Assembly (NCBI GenBank): GCA_010672785.1
Contig: JAAHFX010000012.1
Span: 1-41,317 of the forward strand
Direction of reading: 5' to 3'
Length of the DNA stretch: 41,317 bases
Source of the DNA: Sphaerospermopsis sp. SIO1G1
GTDB taxonomy: Bacteria > Cyanobacteriota > Cyanobacteriia > Cyanobacteriales > Nostocaceae
In this document: positions 1 through 8,790 of the stretch, one piece after another
How positions within the stretch are numbered: the first letter of the stretch is position 1
Layout: each line of letters starts with the position of its first letter
The notes under the pieces: model-generated
Database searches by the model: none
What the model was told of the DNA's origin: nothing
The model's input: only the letters and a program-made list of their open reading frames with translations
Translations under genes and position numbers: made by a program

Positions 1-139
1 CGTAATTCGTAATTCGTAATTCGTAATTCGTAATTCGTAATTCGTAATTCGTAATTCGTAATTCGTAATTCGTAATTCGTAATTCGTAATTCGTAATTCG
101 TAATTCGTAATTCGTAATTCGTAATTCATAATTCGTAAT
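1..139. repeat. Heptanucleotide tandem repeat (CGTAATT)n
   Basis: About 20 head-to-tail copies of the 7-bp unit CGTAATT start at the window edge; one copy near 127 reads CATAATT. This matches the short tandemly repeated repetitive (STRR) class known from heterocystous cyanobacteria. It lies just downstream of the last nif gene in the window. The array may continue left of base 1. Confidence 0.95.
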
Positions 140-174
140 TAAGTCATCGATCACCAATCACCAGTCACCAAATA

Positions 175-651
175 TTACAAATTACCTACGTCAGGGAAAC
201 GTTGGGCTAATTCAATACCCTTTTGTACAAATGCTTCACCCTCTTCATTCAGTTTTTCCAAAGATCCAAAACCAAAACGATGAGCATCTCGCAAAGTTTT
301 GATAGTTAATAATAATCTTCCGGAAAAAACTAAAGCCCAACCAAAACCTTCATGACCTAATTGAATTACTACATTAGAAATCATGCCAGTTTCTATTTCA
401 ATCCGAGAAGCAATTGCTCTAAAAAAAGCATTGATTCTAGAAATAGTAGCAGGATCTACCTCACCCTCGATCGAGATTTCCTTCTTCTTCTGTTTAGTAA
501 CAACAAAAGGTTTAAGAATTAATTCATCAGACCAATTACGATAAAAACCATAACTATCATTAGCACGGATTTGTTGTACCAACATCTTCAAAAAAGGTGA
601 AGACATTACCGCACTAGTCTCATTTCCGTTCACACTATTATTTTCACTCAT
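175..651 (-). CDS. NifX-associated nitrogen fixation protein (DUF269)
   Basis: A 158-residue soluble protein of the NifX-associated (DUF269) family, which sits next to nifX in many diazotrophs. Its biochemical role is not firmly known; an accessory part in cofactor assembly or electron supply is usually supposed. The match rests on the central region (FYRNWSDELILKPFV) and on position. Its ATG overlaps the nifX stop by 4 bp (ATGA, 648-651), so the two are probably translationally coupled. No signal peptide or membrane segment is visible. It is the last nif-linked gene before the tandem repeat at the window edge. Confidence 0.88.
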   Translation of the reverse strand: MSENNSVNGNETSAVMSSPFLKMLVQQIRANDSYGFYRNWSDELILKPFVVTKQKKKEISIEGEVDPATISRINAFFRAIASRIEIETGMISNVVIQLGHEGFGWALVFSGRLLLTIKTLRDAHRFGFGSLEKLNEEGEAFVQKGIELAQRFPDVGNL

Positions 652-1067
652 ACCGCTGCTTCGTCTTCCAATTCTTCTAAAAAGCTAGACTTGTTTTTTC
701 CTAAAGCTTTACGCAACCAAGGAGGAGGATTCCCTTTTAAGGTTTGTACCAATTTATTCAAGATTTCTTCAATCTTTTCCTCATCTGATTTAGCTTTAAC
801 TGGTGTGACACCGTGCTTAATTAACCGAGCCGCTGCACTACCACCAATAGCAACTACATAGACTATTGTACAATCTTTTAAAGCTTCCAGTTTAGGAGTA
901 ACTTTATCCTCATTTCCATCTTCTTTGAGGTCGCCTTCAAACTTTAAAGTTTCCAGAAATTCATATCCTTCATCGGAAATTTCATAGACATCAATTGTCT
1001 TAGCCCAACCAAAGTGAGCGTTAATATGAATTTGGTCAGTTGTCGTAAATGCAATTTTCATTTTCAT
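648..1067 (-). CDS. nifX: Nitrogenase cofactor carrier NifX
   Basis: A 139-residue NifX-family protein, which binds and shuttles NifB-co and FeMo-co precursors during cofactor assembly on NifEN. The N-terminal half has the family pattern: MKIAFTTTD, then HFGWAKTIDVYEI, the segment also found in the C-terminal domain of NifB. The motif VVAIGGSAAARLI follows in the middle, and PPPWLRKAL near the C-terminus. It lies 179 bp downstream of nifN and overlaps the DUF269 gene by 4 bp, consistent with one transcript. Length is normal for cyanobacterial NifX. Confidence 0.95.
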   Translation of the reverse strand: MKMKIAFTTTDQIHINAHFGWAKTIDVYEISDEGYEFLETLKFEGDLKEDGNEDKVTPKLEALKDCTIVYVVAIGGSAAARLIKHGVTPVKAKSDEEKIEEILNKLVQTLKGNPPPWLRKALGKNKSSFLEELEDEAAV

Positions 1068-1083
1068 TCATCCTTTTTCAGTT

Positions 1084-1246
1084 ATCGTTATTCAGTTAGC
1101 AGTTAGCAGTTATCAGTTATCAATTTGGCGTTTTCTCGTACCCATACTCTGTATGGGAATGAATTTTAAAGGCTCTGCTTTTGTCAGAGTTATAAAGGCC
1201 ATACCTTTGCCAGAGTCAGAGACTAGGAACTGTTTACTGTTCACTG
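1084..1246. repeat. nifN-nifX spacer with heptamer repeats and a palindrome
   Basis: The spacer contains heptamer runs (CAGTTAGCAGTTAGCAGTTA near 1091 and TGTTTACTGTTCACTGTTAA near 1231). Between them is a short palindrome, CCCATACTCTGTATGGG at about 1140-1157. No gene is visible. Similar heptamer runs fill several other spacers of this operon. Confidence 0.7.
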
Positions 1247-2575
1247 TTAACTGTTAATTACTCCTTCCCATTTCTTCATCATGGTGGCTTCTTCCTGTTC
1301 TATAAACAGATTGCCAATACCAAATAAAACATCTATTGTGCCGCGATATCCTACTTTGGTAAACAAACCATTTCCTAATCTGTCATAAATAGGAATACCT
1401 AAACGATAAAGAGGAAGAGAAAGACGTTTAGCAATATTATTGACATGAGAATTACCAATCAATAAATTAGAACCAACTGCTAAATCTTCAAAATCTTCCA
1501 AATCCCCAAGATTGACATTTTTAATGGGAAGTAGTTCTAATAAAGGGGATTTTGTGGTAGTTACAGCCGCGTGAATTTGCGCTCCCATTGACTGTAAAAA
1601 ATGCACCATAGACCACATTAAATCTGGTTCTAAAGCTAGAGAAATCCGTTTGTTGCCAAAATAGAAATGTGTGTCTAACATCGCATCTTGCAGTTGACGA
1701 CGTTGACGACGATACTTTTCAGGAACAGGATTTCCACTTAACACAGATAACGCTTGCAGAAATTCATCCACAGCTTCTAAACCAGTCAAATCTCGGAAAA
1801 CTTCGTAATCTGTATTAAACTTTTGTTGGAGAATTTTAGCTGCCCCGCGCATACTTTCACCTAATGCAATAGTGAAAGCAGAACTACCTAAAGATTGCAA
1901 TTGTTTAACAGTTGTACCACTAGCAGTTATAGCACTATATTCATCTTCCAAATGACCATCTAAAGAAGCACCCAAGTTAGGAACAAAAATCGGTTCTAAA
2001 CCGAAAGATGTTACCATTTCTTCAATTTCTTGAATATCTCCAGGAGTAAAAGCTGAACCTGCAAGAATTGTAATTTGTTCTGGTTTAATTCCTCCAGTTT
2101 TAGGAACTTCCTTAACCATACTTTCTACAGCAGTGGCAAAACCATCTTGTAACGCACCTTTAAAATCTGGAGTAGGTGCAAAGATAATCTTTATATGGTC
2201 AAGTTCAGGATGACGTTCTCTAATTTCTTTGAGAAAACGTTCTATATCATCACCTCTAGTTTCTGTTAAACCAGTAGAACATAGACCAATAATTTTTGGT
2301 TGTAACTTTTCTGCTACTGTTAATATAGCTTGTTCGACATTTTCTTCACCACCCAAAATGGTAGTGACTTCCGTCATTGCTGTAGTAGCTAAAGGAATTG
2401 CTTCCCGAAAATGTCGGACTAAAACAACTTTTGCAAAAGCAGTACAACCTTGTGCGCCGTGAAATAAAGGAATAGTTTCTTTTAATCCTAAAAAAGCTAA
2501 AGATGCACCTAAAGCTTGACTTTGTTTTAGAGGGTTAACAGAAACAGTTTTTTCTGGAAAAGTAACAAGTGCCAT
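1247..2575 (-). CDS. nifN: Nitrogenase FeMo-cofactor scaffold NifN
   Basis: A 442-residue NifN, the beta-like subunit of the NifE2N2 scaffold on which the NifB product matures to FeMo-cofactor. It is homologous to NifK and shows the N-terminal cluster-binding pattern: NPLKQSQALGASLAFLG, HGAQGCTAFAK and STGLTETRGDD. Like other NifN proteins it has fewer conserved cysteines than NifK. It follows nifE after a 151-bp spacer that contains a palindromic repeat. Full length and uninterrupted, unlike its homologue nifK in this window. Confidence 0.96.
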   Translation of the reverse strand: MALVTFPEKTVSVNPLKQSQALGASLAFLGLKETIPLFHGAQGCTAFAKVVLVRHFREAIPLATTAMTEVTTILGGEENVEQAILTVAEKLQPKIIGLCSTGLTETRGDDIERFLKEIRERHPELDHIKIIFAPTPDFKGALQDGFATAVESMVKEVPKTGGIKPEQITILAGSAFTPGDIQEIEEMVTSFGLEPIFVPNLGASLDGHLEDEYSAITASGTTVKQLQSLGSSAFTIALGESMRGAAKILQQKFNTDYEVFRDLTGLEAVDEFLQALSVLSGNPVPEKYRRQRRQLQDAMLDTHFYFGNKRISLALEPDLMWSMVHFLQSMGAQIHAAVTTTKSPLLELLPIKNVNLGDLEDFEDLAVGSNLLIGNSHVNNIAKRLSLPLYRLGIPIYDRLGNGLFTKVGYRGTIDVLFGIGNLFIEQEEATMMKKWEGVINS

Positions 2576-2620
2576 AATATATTCTCAGTCATTTCTATAT
2601 TTTCAAAATTCTTTTTAGGT

Positions 2621-2649
2621 GTAGGGGTTTAGCAATGCTAAACCCTTAC
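2621..2649. repeat. Intergenic palindrome GGGTTTAGCAATGCTAAACC, copy 1
   Basis: A near-perfect inverted repeat, flanked by GTA and TAC, in the nifE-nifN spacer. Related copies occur at 28771-28802, 29777-29805 and 35469-35497. It can fold into a stable hairpin in the nif transcript. A role in RNA processing or attenuation is inference. Confidence 0.8.
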
Positions 2650-2700
2650 AGAAGTAAGGAGTCAGAAGTCAGAATAAATCTTCCCTATATTCTTCTTACT

Positions 2701-2728
2701 GTCACCTGTCACCTGTCACCTGTCACCT
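2701..2728. repeat. Heptamer tandem repeat (GTCACCT)4
   Basis: Four exact copies of GTCACCT run into the stop codon of nifE (2727-2729). A nearly identical run (29836-29863) lies immediately downstream of nifS. Confidence 0.9.
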
Positions 2729-4091
2729 AAATTTCCCAAGGTGCAGGTTTGCGAATTTGTTCCCAAATTGGACTATACAAAGCCTCATATAATTCCCGCG
2801 CCATTTCTACCATTCCTACATAACCTGCATAGGGATGATGACGTTCTTGGTTAATATCTAAAAAAGGAATCCTTGCTTTTAATGCTGTGTACTGATTTCT
2901 TCCCCCAGCAATTAACATATCTGCGTTGGTATCTTCCACCAATTTGAGTAATTCTTTGGCATTACCTTTTTCTAACATAATGCCTTCTTTACCTAATAGT
3001 TTCCTGATTTTTGATTTATCTTCTTCTGTACTTTTGCGGGTACTTGTGGCAACAACTTCTATTCCTAAATCTTTGGCAGCGGAAATAATTGACCAACTTT
3101 TCACACCACCAGTATAGAGAACAACTCTTTTACCTTTTAATCTTTCTCGATATGGTGCAAGGGCAATATCTAAAGCTGCTGTTTCCTCAGCAATTAATTT
3201 TTCTGTCCGTGCTTGTAAATCAGCATCGCCTATTTCAGCAGCAATATTTCTCAGACAACGGTTAATATCATTAATACCATAAAAAGACTCTTCTAAATAA
3301 GGAATTCCATAACGTTCTTCCATTTTACGAGCCATATTTACCAATGCCCGTGAGCAAATCATGACATTTAATTTAGCACGGTGAGCATAGGTAATTTCTT
3401 GATAACGAGCGTCACCTGTAATTTTAGATAAAACCCGAATACCTAATTTTTCAAATAAAGGTAAAACACCCCACATTTCCCCAGCAATATTGTATTCACC
3501 AATCAAATTAATATCATAAGGTGTAGTATATTCTGGTTCAGAAGTTCCCACTACATAATCTAGTAAAGCTTCACCACCAAAGCGATTACCTAAATTTTTA
3601 CTACCAACAAAACCAGGAGAAATAACAGGAATTACAGGCACACCAATTTTTTTAGATGCTACCTTACAAACTGCTTCCATGTCATCACCAATTAAGGCAG
3701 TAACACAAGTAGCGTAAACAAAAACTGCTGTTGGTTGGTAACGTTTATGGATTTTCAGAATAGCTTGATATAGTTTTTTCTCACCACCAAAAATCACATC
3801 ATTTTCGGTTAAATCTGTGGTAAAACCTGTTTTGTAAAGCATAGGCCCAGAGGACAAACTACCACGACTTCCCCAGGAATTACCAGCACAAGCAATTGGT
3901 CCATGTACTAAATGAGCAGCATCAGTAATAGGAACTAATGCTATCATTGCGCCATCAAAAGCACAACCACCTTGAGCAGCACCAGGTTGAGCTTGTTGTG
4001 TACAAGATTTCTTTTTCTTTTCTCCTTCTTTATTTTGATTATGTTCGCATCCTGATTCATTTAGAAGTTGGTTAATTTTGCTTTGGGTCAT
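2727..4091 (-). CDS. nifE: Nitrogenase FeMo-cofactor scaffold NifE
   Basis: A 454-residue NifE, the alpha-like subunit of the NifEN scaffold for FeMo-cofactor biosynthesis. Visible family features are GGCAFDGAMIALVPITDAAH, HGPIACAGNSWGSRG and ATCVTALIGDD, which carry the cluster-ligand cysteines, plus the C-terminal GGRNQYTALK and HPYAGYVG segments. I place the start at 4091 (MTQSKINQLL), which matches the usual NifE N-terminus. The frame stays open 22 codons further up to 4157, but that extension is not NifE-like. It follows nifK after a spacer of about 600 bp, so it may have its own promoter or processing site. Confidence 0.95.
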   Translation of the reverse strand: MTQSKINQLLNESGCEHNQNKEGEKKKKSCTQQAQPGAAQGGCAFDGAMIALVPITDAAHLVHGPIACAGNSWGSRGSLSSGPMLYKTGFTTDLTENDVIFGGEKKLYQAILKIHKRYQPTAVFVYATCVTALIGDDMEAVCKVASKKIGVPVIPVISPGFVGSKNLGNRFGGEALLDYVVGTSEPEYTTPYDINLIGEYNIAGEMWGVLPLFEKLGIRVLSKITGDARYQEITYAHRAKLNVMICSRALVNMARKMEERYGIPYLEESFYGINDINRCLRNIAAEIGDADLQARTEKLIAEETAALDIALAPYRERLKGKRVVLYTGGVKSWSIISAAKDLGIEVVATSTRKSTEEDKSKIRKLLGKEGIMLEKGNAKELLKLVEDTNADMLIAGGRNQYTALKARIPFLDINQERHHPYAGYVGMVEMARELYEALYSPIWEQIRKPAPWEI

Positions 4092-4686
4092 TTTTTTATG
4101 TCTCGGTTGGTTGATTTTTATTAATTTAAAATGTGAGCGACAATGGTAAGTATTCAACTATCAGAATTCAGCTGTAGAGCTATGAATACCTATCAAATAT
4201 TCTGGATAGTATTTTGTGTGATGAGATAGCAATCTCTGATGTTTAATAGAAAAGCTGGACGCTAACAACTCTTAGCTGAATGCTCACTAAAATTTATAGA
4301 CTTACTGCAAAATTCCTCTTAATATTAGATTCACACAGTTTAAGTTTCAGAAAAGATATCTATTTATCTGTAACTGAATTTTAATAACATCAATTCTTGA
4401 TAATTGTCATTTTTATTTTTTTATGATCAATGAATAATAACCATGAAAAAGTAATGGGTAACAAGCAATAATGGTTTAGCAAATATATTTCGTTACATCT
4501 TCGCCACATTCGTCAGCAAGATATGACTCCTGACTCTTGCTGGGCAACTACGGGAGGTTTGCCCCTACGTGATTTACTGGAATAGGGAATTGGGAAATAA
4601 TACCCAACCCCCATTTATTCCTTGCTTTTTGATTTATCAGATGTCAGATTTAATGAAGAGTAACTAACATCTAATAATTGATATTT
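4092..4686. other. nifK-nifE intergenic region
   Basis: About 595 bp without a convincing gene. A hairpin-forming GGGCAA...TTGCCC sequence with the adjoining CCCCTACGTG lies at about 4541-4573; a related copy in the other orientation lies near 7303-7336 inside the nifK element. The rest is AT-rich. It could hold a nifE promoter, but I cannot assign one. Confidence 0.6.
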
Positions 4687-5753
4687 CTAGCGAACTAAGT
4701 CATAAGAAATATCGGTCTTACCAGCAACATTGGTGCTGCGGTCAATTTCTTCAAAGACTGTGTTAACAACCCAGTTCAACAAGTTGATTACACCTTTGTA
4801 ACCGATGGTTGCATAACGGTGGTAGTGGTGACGGTCCATGATGGGATAACCGATTCTTACTAAAGGTACACCACAATCACGCCATAGGTACTTACCGTAG
4901 GAGTTACCGATTAATAGGTCTACGGGTTCGGTGAATAACAAGGAACGTAAGTGCCATAAGTCCTTACCACCCCAGATTTTAGCTTCTTTACCAAATTCGC
5001 TAGAATCTAACAGTGCTTGCAATTCTTTTTCAAATGCTTTGTTGGTGTTGTGAACCAAAATGTGTACAGGTTCAGCACCCATTTCTAACATGAAGCTAAC
5101 TACACTATATACTAAGTCAGGATCACCGTAGATAGCGAAGCGCTTACCATGTACCCAAGCGTGGGAGTCTGTCATTGCGTCAACTGCACGACCACGTTCG
5201 ATTTCTAATTCTTCAGGAATTGCTTTACCGGTCAATTCGCTGATTTTCATTAAGAATTCGTCAGTACCTTTGATACCCCAAGGACGAATCATGGAAACGT
5301 CTTGTTTCCATTCCTTGGTGATGTAGTCACAGGTTTTGGTTAAGGAGTAGGATTGAAGTGCAACGGTAGCTTTAGCGTTGATGGAATCTGCTGCATCTTC
5401 TAATTTAGTACCACCGGGATACATATTGAATTCACCATCGTTAGGTGAATCAACGTAGTCACTGGTGTCAGAAAGAACGGTGTAGTCAATACCAAATACT
5501 TCAGCAATCCGCTTTAATTCGCGGGTGTTTTCTGAGTAGGTATCAAAACCAGGCATGAAGTTGATTTTGCCATTGCTGGAGGATTTCTTCTTACCTTCAG
5601 TTAAGGTAGAAAGAATCGCCTTCATCATGTTGTCATAGCCTGTGATATGAGAACCTACAAAGCTAGGAGTATGAGCGAAGGGAACTGGTAATTCTTGAGG
5701 TACAGAACCAGCGTTTTTAGCGTTGGTGATGAATGCACCTAAGTCATCACCGA
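4687..5753 (-). CDS. nifK: nifK, 3' segment (nitrogenase MoFe protein beta subunit)
   Basis: The C-terminal part of NifK, separated from its 5' segment (7774-8253) by a 2,031-bp element. Reading enters from the core repeat at 5743-5753 as GDDLGAFITNAKN and continues through TPSFVGSHITGYDNMMKAIL to a TAG stop at 4687. Joining 8253-7774 to 5742-4687 gives 1,536 nt, a 511-residue protein, the normal NifK length. No start is expected here: the first in-frame ATG (near 5628) is internal to the normal protein. Beta-subunit residues 161 to the end come from this piece. Confidence 0.95.
5743..5753. other. Core direct repeat of the nifK element, low-coordinate copy
   Basis: GTCATCACCGA (TCGGTGATGAC in gene sense) is identical to 7774-7784. 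It encodes the IGDD/LGDD segment of NifK at both junctions, so crossover anywhere within it restores the frame. Confidence 0.93.
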
Positions 5754-5895
5754 GAATAGCAGTTATACGTGGTTGTTGATGGTATTGTGAACTTACAGAA
5801 ATACTGGTGTTATGAGAATAACCTGAAAACTGTTTCCAGTAAACAGCGGTATTTTTGCTTTCCCAGTTTCATGATATTTAAGCAAAAAATAAGCA

Positions 5896-7284
5896 ATGCC
5901 ACAAACAAAGCTACAGGAAGGTTATCAAGCATCTACCGTCAAAACTGCTACTACAGACGGTACGTATATTGGAACTATGAAACATTTGGAACACCAAGCT
6001 GCTGATACGGAAATTAAGTTTGATGTTGCTCTCAAAGAGGTGAATGCAAGGTTGAAAGCAGCAAAATCAAGAGTTGCAATAGTTAAAGTCGCTGGTAGTT
6101 TATATCTGCAAGTAACATTACCCCTAAAACCAAATGATGTTGATACTAAGGGAAATGGCAAAAAACAATATAAAATTGCTTTAGGGATACCTGCTAATTT
6201 TTATGGTTTGAAAACTGCGGAAGAAGAAGCGAATGAGTTAGCAAAGTTAATTGCTAGACAACAGTTTACATGGAATCAAAAATATTTAGGTAGTAAACAA
6301 GAAAAAACTGAAAAACCTTTTGGTGAATTATTGGATAATTATGAAAAAATATATTTCAGTTCCCGACCAAGAAATATTAAATCTGAAGGTACTTTTTTCC
6401 AGAATTATTTAGGTGTTTTAAATCAATTTGATAGAAATATGTTAGCAACTCCTGAAAATATAAAAAAACAATTTGATACAATTTCTAATGATACCCCTAG
6501 TTGGAAACATAGAACCTCTATCGCTTTAAATTTATTTTGTAAAGAATTTAATATCCCGTTAGTAATTAAGTTTAAACGTCCTAAACCCAAAGCGAGGAAA
6601 ATTCCAGATGAATCTAAAATAGAACAGGGTTTTTATGAATGGGAAATCTACGCAAATAACCGCCGTAATAAAAGACAAGAGCAAGCACATTATTGGTTAG
6701 TATTTAGATGGTTTTATGGAATGTTAGCTACTTATGGTTGTCGTCCTAGAGAACTTTTTTTATATCCTGATTTTGAACACTGGTTATCTCCAAGTCGAAC
6801 TTGGAAAGTCCATGAATTGTGTAAAACAGGTGAGAGAGAAGCACTCCCATTATATGATGCTTGGATTGAGTTATTTGATTTAAAAAATTCGGAAATCATT
6901 AAATTAGTTAAACATTATATTAATGGTAGAGATGATACAAAAGGTATGCACACATTAAGTGCTGCTGTATCTGATTGGTTTAATAAAGTTGAGTTAGGTT
7001 TTTCACCCTATGATTTACGGCACGCTTGGGCAATTCGAGCGCATTTAATGGGAATCCCAATTAAAGCAGCAGCAGATAATCTGGGACATTCAGTACAACA
7101 ACATACAGAAACTTATCAAAGATGGTTCGGTTTAGAAAATCGGAAAAAAGCTATTAATAAAGCTGTAGAAAATCAAGATGAGTTAGAAAAATTGAGGGAA
7201 GAAATTGTTAAATTGAAGACAGAAAATCAACAACTCAAAGAAATGTTAGCTCAATATCAAATAGTGGAAGTTTTAAAAAATTAA
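5896..7284 (+). CDS. XisA-family tyrosine recombinase of the nifK element
   Basis: A 462-residue site-specific tyrosine recombinase, paralogous to XisA. Catalytic-domain landmarks are Arg283 (GCRPREL), Lys310 (CKTGEREALPL), Tyr372-Asp-Leu-Arg375 (YDLRHAWAIRAH), NLGHS, and nucleophile Tyr407 (TYQRWF). The box II histidine of typical integrases (HxxR) is Tyr here. The C-terminal tail (about residues 425-455) is heptad-like and probably coiled-coil. The start at 5896 gives an N-terminal region (DGTYIG, then EVNARLKAAKSR) that lines up with the nifH-element paralogue. It is transcribed opposite to nifK, 142 bp inside the border. Predicted to excise this element during heterocyst differentiation. 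Confidence 0.93.
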   Translation: MPQTKLQEGYQASTVKTATTDGTYIGTMKHLEHQAADTEIKFDVALKEVNARLKAAKSRVAIVKVAGSLYLQVTLPLKPNDVDTKGNGKKQYKIALGIPANFYGLKTAEEEANELAKLIARQQFTWNQKYLGSKQEKTEKPFGELLDNYEKIYFSSRPRNIKSEGTFFQNYLGVLNQFDRNMLATPENIKKQFDTISNDTPSWKHRTSIALNLFCKEFNIPLVIKFKRPKPKARKIPDESKIEQGFYEWEIYANNRRNKRQEQAHYWLVFRWFYGMLATYGCRPRELFLYPDFEHWLSPSRTWKVHELCKTGEREALPLYDAWIELFDLKNSEIIKLVKHYINGRDDTKGMHTLSAAVSDWFNKVELGFSPYDLRHAWAIRAHLMGIPIKAAADNLGHSVQQHTETYQRWFGLENRKKAINKAVENQDELEKLREEIVKLKTENQQLKEMLAQYQIVEVLKN

Positions 7285-7340
7285 AATACCATAATTCATA
7301 ATTCACGTAGGGGCAAACCCCTTGTGGTTGCCCAGGTATT

Positions 7341-7419
7341 GTAGGGTGTGTTAGAACGGAGTTCGTAACGCACCTTTATCAAAGTTTTGGTGAGTTAGCA
7401 ATAGCGTAACGCACCCTAC
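7341..7419. repeat. Palindromic repeat with GTAGGGTGYGTTA ends
   Basis: A 79-bp unit begins GTAGGGTGTGTTA and ends TAACGCACCCTAC, giving 12 of 13 matching terminal inverted repeats. This family is widespread in cyanobacterial genomes and resembles a miniature inverted-repeat element. It lies 57 bp after the recombinase stop and could also end its transcript. Confidence 0.75.
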
Positions 7420-7426
7420 TTCTCTT

Positions 7427-7576
7427 GGGAGCATCCCAATTTTGCAAAAATAACCGCAGCAACACCAAAAACTCTCTTCTTCCTTCTTATCTTCGCTTCC
7501 TTCGTTCCTTCGTGGTTCGTTCATTTCACGTCTTGAACTGAAACAAAAAATCAACTTACACATTTGGGATGCTCCC
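7427..7576. repeat. 150-bp element with 13-bp terminal inverted repeats
   Basis: GGGAGCATCCCAA at 7427-7439 is the exact inverse of TTGGGATGCTCCC at 7564-7576. The interior has no credible gene. A sequence like its left end (TTTGCAAAATTGGGATGCTC) recurs near 34400 at the junction of two gene fragments, suggesting a mobile or recombinogenic repeat family. Confidence 0.7.
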
Positions 7577-7773
7577 CTTCTCTTTGCCTAAAATTTCCCT
7601 ATTTATGTTTTCAGCAAACATTTTTATTTAATAATCAAAAAATAATCAATTTTCCAGCTATAAAATCTTGGTCTGTCTAGACTAAATTAGTAAAATTAAA
7701 AGAAAAAAATAATCAAATTAATTCCTAAATAAATTCAAGATAATCAACATCAAGATTCCAGTCAATTCAACTT

Positions 7774-7784
7774 GTCATCACCGA
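7774..7784. other. Core direct repeat of the nifK element, high-coordinate copy
   Basis: GTCATCACCGA, identical to 5743-5753, marks where the 5' part of nifK ends. Confidence 0.93.
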
Positions 7785-8253
7785 TAACTTCAGCCATACA
7801 GGTGGTGCAAACAGCAATCATTTTTGGCTTGTACAATGTGTAGGAGTTAGCCAAACCATCAATCATGTTTTGCAAACCACCAAATACCGCAGCATCTTCT
7901 GTCATAGAAGAAGAAACACCGGAGAAAGGTTCTTTGAAGTGACGGGTTAAGTGTGTACGGAAGTAAGCAACACAACCTTGAGAACCTTGAACGAAGGGAA
8001 GAGTACCTTCAAAACCTACAGCAGCGAGCATAGCACCTAAAGGCTGACAACCTTTAGCGGGGTTAACGGTTAAAGCTTCACGAGCGAAGTTCTTTTCACG
8101 ATATTCCCAGGTTTTGGTCCATTCTGCTACTCTTTCTACTTCTTCAGCAGTGTGACCGTTTTCAAATTCCTTCTTGTTTTGGAATAATTGTTGGTATTCT
8201 GGTTGGCGGAATAACTCAACGTGGTCTTGAATTTTTTCTGGATTCTGAGGCAT
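7774..8253 (-). CDS. nifK: nifK, 5' segment (nitrogenase MoFe protein beta subunit)
   Basis: The N-terminal 160 residues of NifK, from MPQNPEKIQD to VIGDD. The start at 8253 is preceded by GGAG a few bases upstream and matches the family; an upstream in-frame extension to 8355 is not NifK-like. The P-cluster cysteines are here: Cys69 (KGCQPLGAM), Cys94 (GSQGCVAYF) and Cys152 (TTCMAEV). Without excision translation continues three codons into the element (Lys-Leu-Asn) and stops at 7762. It lies 220 bp downstream of the nifD stop. The remaining residues are encoded at 4687-5742. Confidence 0.95.
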
Positions 8254-8473
8254 TCTAGTTCTCCAAGCTTTGCTGATTTTTGTGTTGATTAGGAGGTGGG
8301 TTTCCCCACCTTTGGGTTTACTTACTCTGGGAAGGAAGCGGGGAATGTGGCTCAAAATTCAGAATGCAAAATCCAAAACTTAGAATTTTAAATTTTGAAA
8401 GTTGAATTCCCTACTCCCCCCTGGGGTGTTTCCCCAGGCTATCCTTGAGCAAGATTTCCCGTTTTAAATGCTG

Positions 8474-8629
8474 TTAGACTGCTGCTGCTGCTTTAGCTTT
8501 ATATGTGGTTTTTGCAGTCTTTTTGCTCCAAGGAGCGCCAATTAATCCCCAGGTTGGGTTGTTTAATGCTAAGTCCATGTCACGAGCAAAGATTGCAAAT
8601 CCGTCGTAACCGTGGTAAGGACCGGAGTA
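8474..8629 (-). CDS. nifD: nifD, 3' segment (nitrogenase MoFe protein alpha subunit)
   Basis: The last ~50 codons of nifD, split from the rest by the 11.6-kb element. From the core repeat at 8623-8629 it reads YSGPYHGYDGFAIFARDMDL, continues through WGLIGAPWSKK and ends in an alanine run and TAA at 8474. Joined to the two upstream segments (20944-21842 and 20236-20696) the gene is 1,509 nt, a 502-residue NifD. The piece has no start codon of its own and is too short to be found by simple gene calling. Confidence 0.95.
   Translation of the reverse strand, partial: YSGPYHGYDGFAIFARDMDLALNNPTWGLIGAPWSKKTAKTTYKAKAAAAV
8623..8629. other. Core direct repeat of the large nifD element, low-coordinate copy
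   Basis: CGGAGTA (TACTCCG in gene sense) matches 20236-20242. Only 7 bp are shared: the high-coordinate copy extends to GGATTACTCCG, the 11-bp core I recall from Anabaena PCC 7120, but this copy reads AAATACTCCG. Confidence 0.88.
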
Positions 8630-8790
8630 TTTTTGATGATGGTGATTGGTGATTGGGGAAGGTTATTCGGTACTCAGAATCTTTGAAATACATTCAAGGT
8701 CATAATCCGGTAAATCCTACAATCCTGGATATCCTGATTCAGACAAATACTACAATATTCAATATTAATAAATCAATTGATTATTCAAAC

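Larger units (their letters stand above)
5743..7784. mobile_element. nifK interruption element (2,031 bp, excisable)
   Basis: The element is bounded by an 11-bp direct repeat (5743-5753 and 7774-7784); the repeat-to-repeat distance is 2,031 bp. It holds one gene, a tyrosine recombinase, plus two palindromic repeat units (7341-7419 and 7427-7576). In the unexcised state NifK ends at residue 163 (GDD, then Lys-Leu-Asn-stop), before the C-terminal two thirds. Excision rejoins GDD to LGAFI in frame. Interruption elements with their own recombinase are established in Nostocales nif genes; excision here is inferred from the exact junctions. Confidence 0.93.

Noticed and set aside
7351..7563. Minus-strand open frame of 70 codons
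   Set aside because: It lies across two palindromic repeat units in the nifK element and has no recognisable protein features.
8653..8790. TTG start for the RNA ligase-like gene
   Set aside because: The extra 46 residues show no ligase similarity and begin close to the recombination border; the ATG at 8791 fits the family better.
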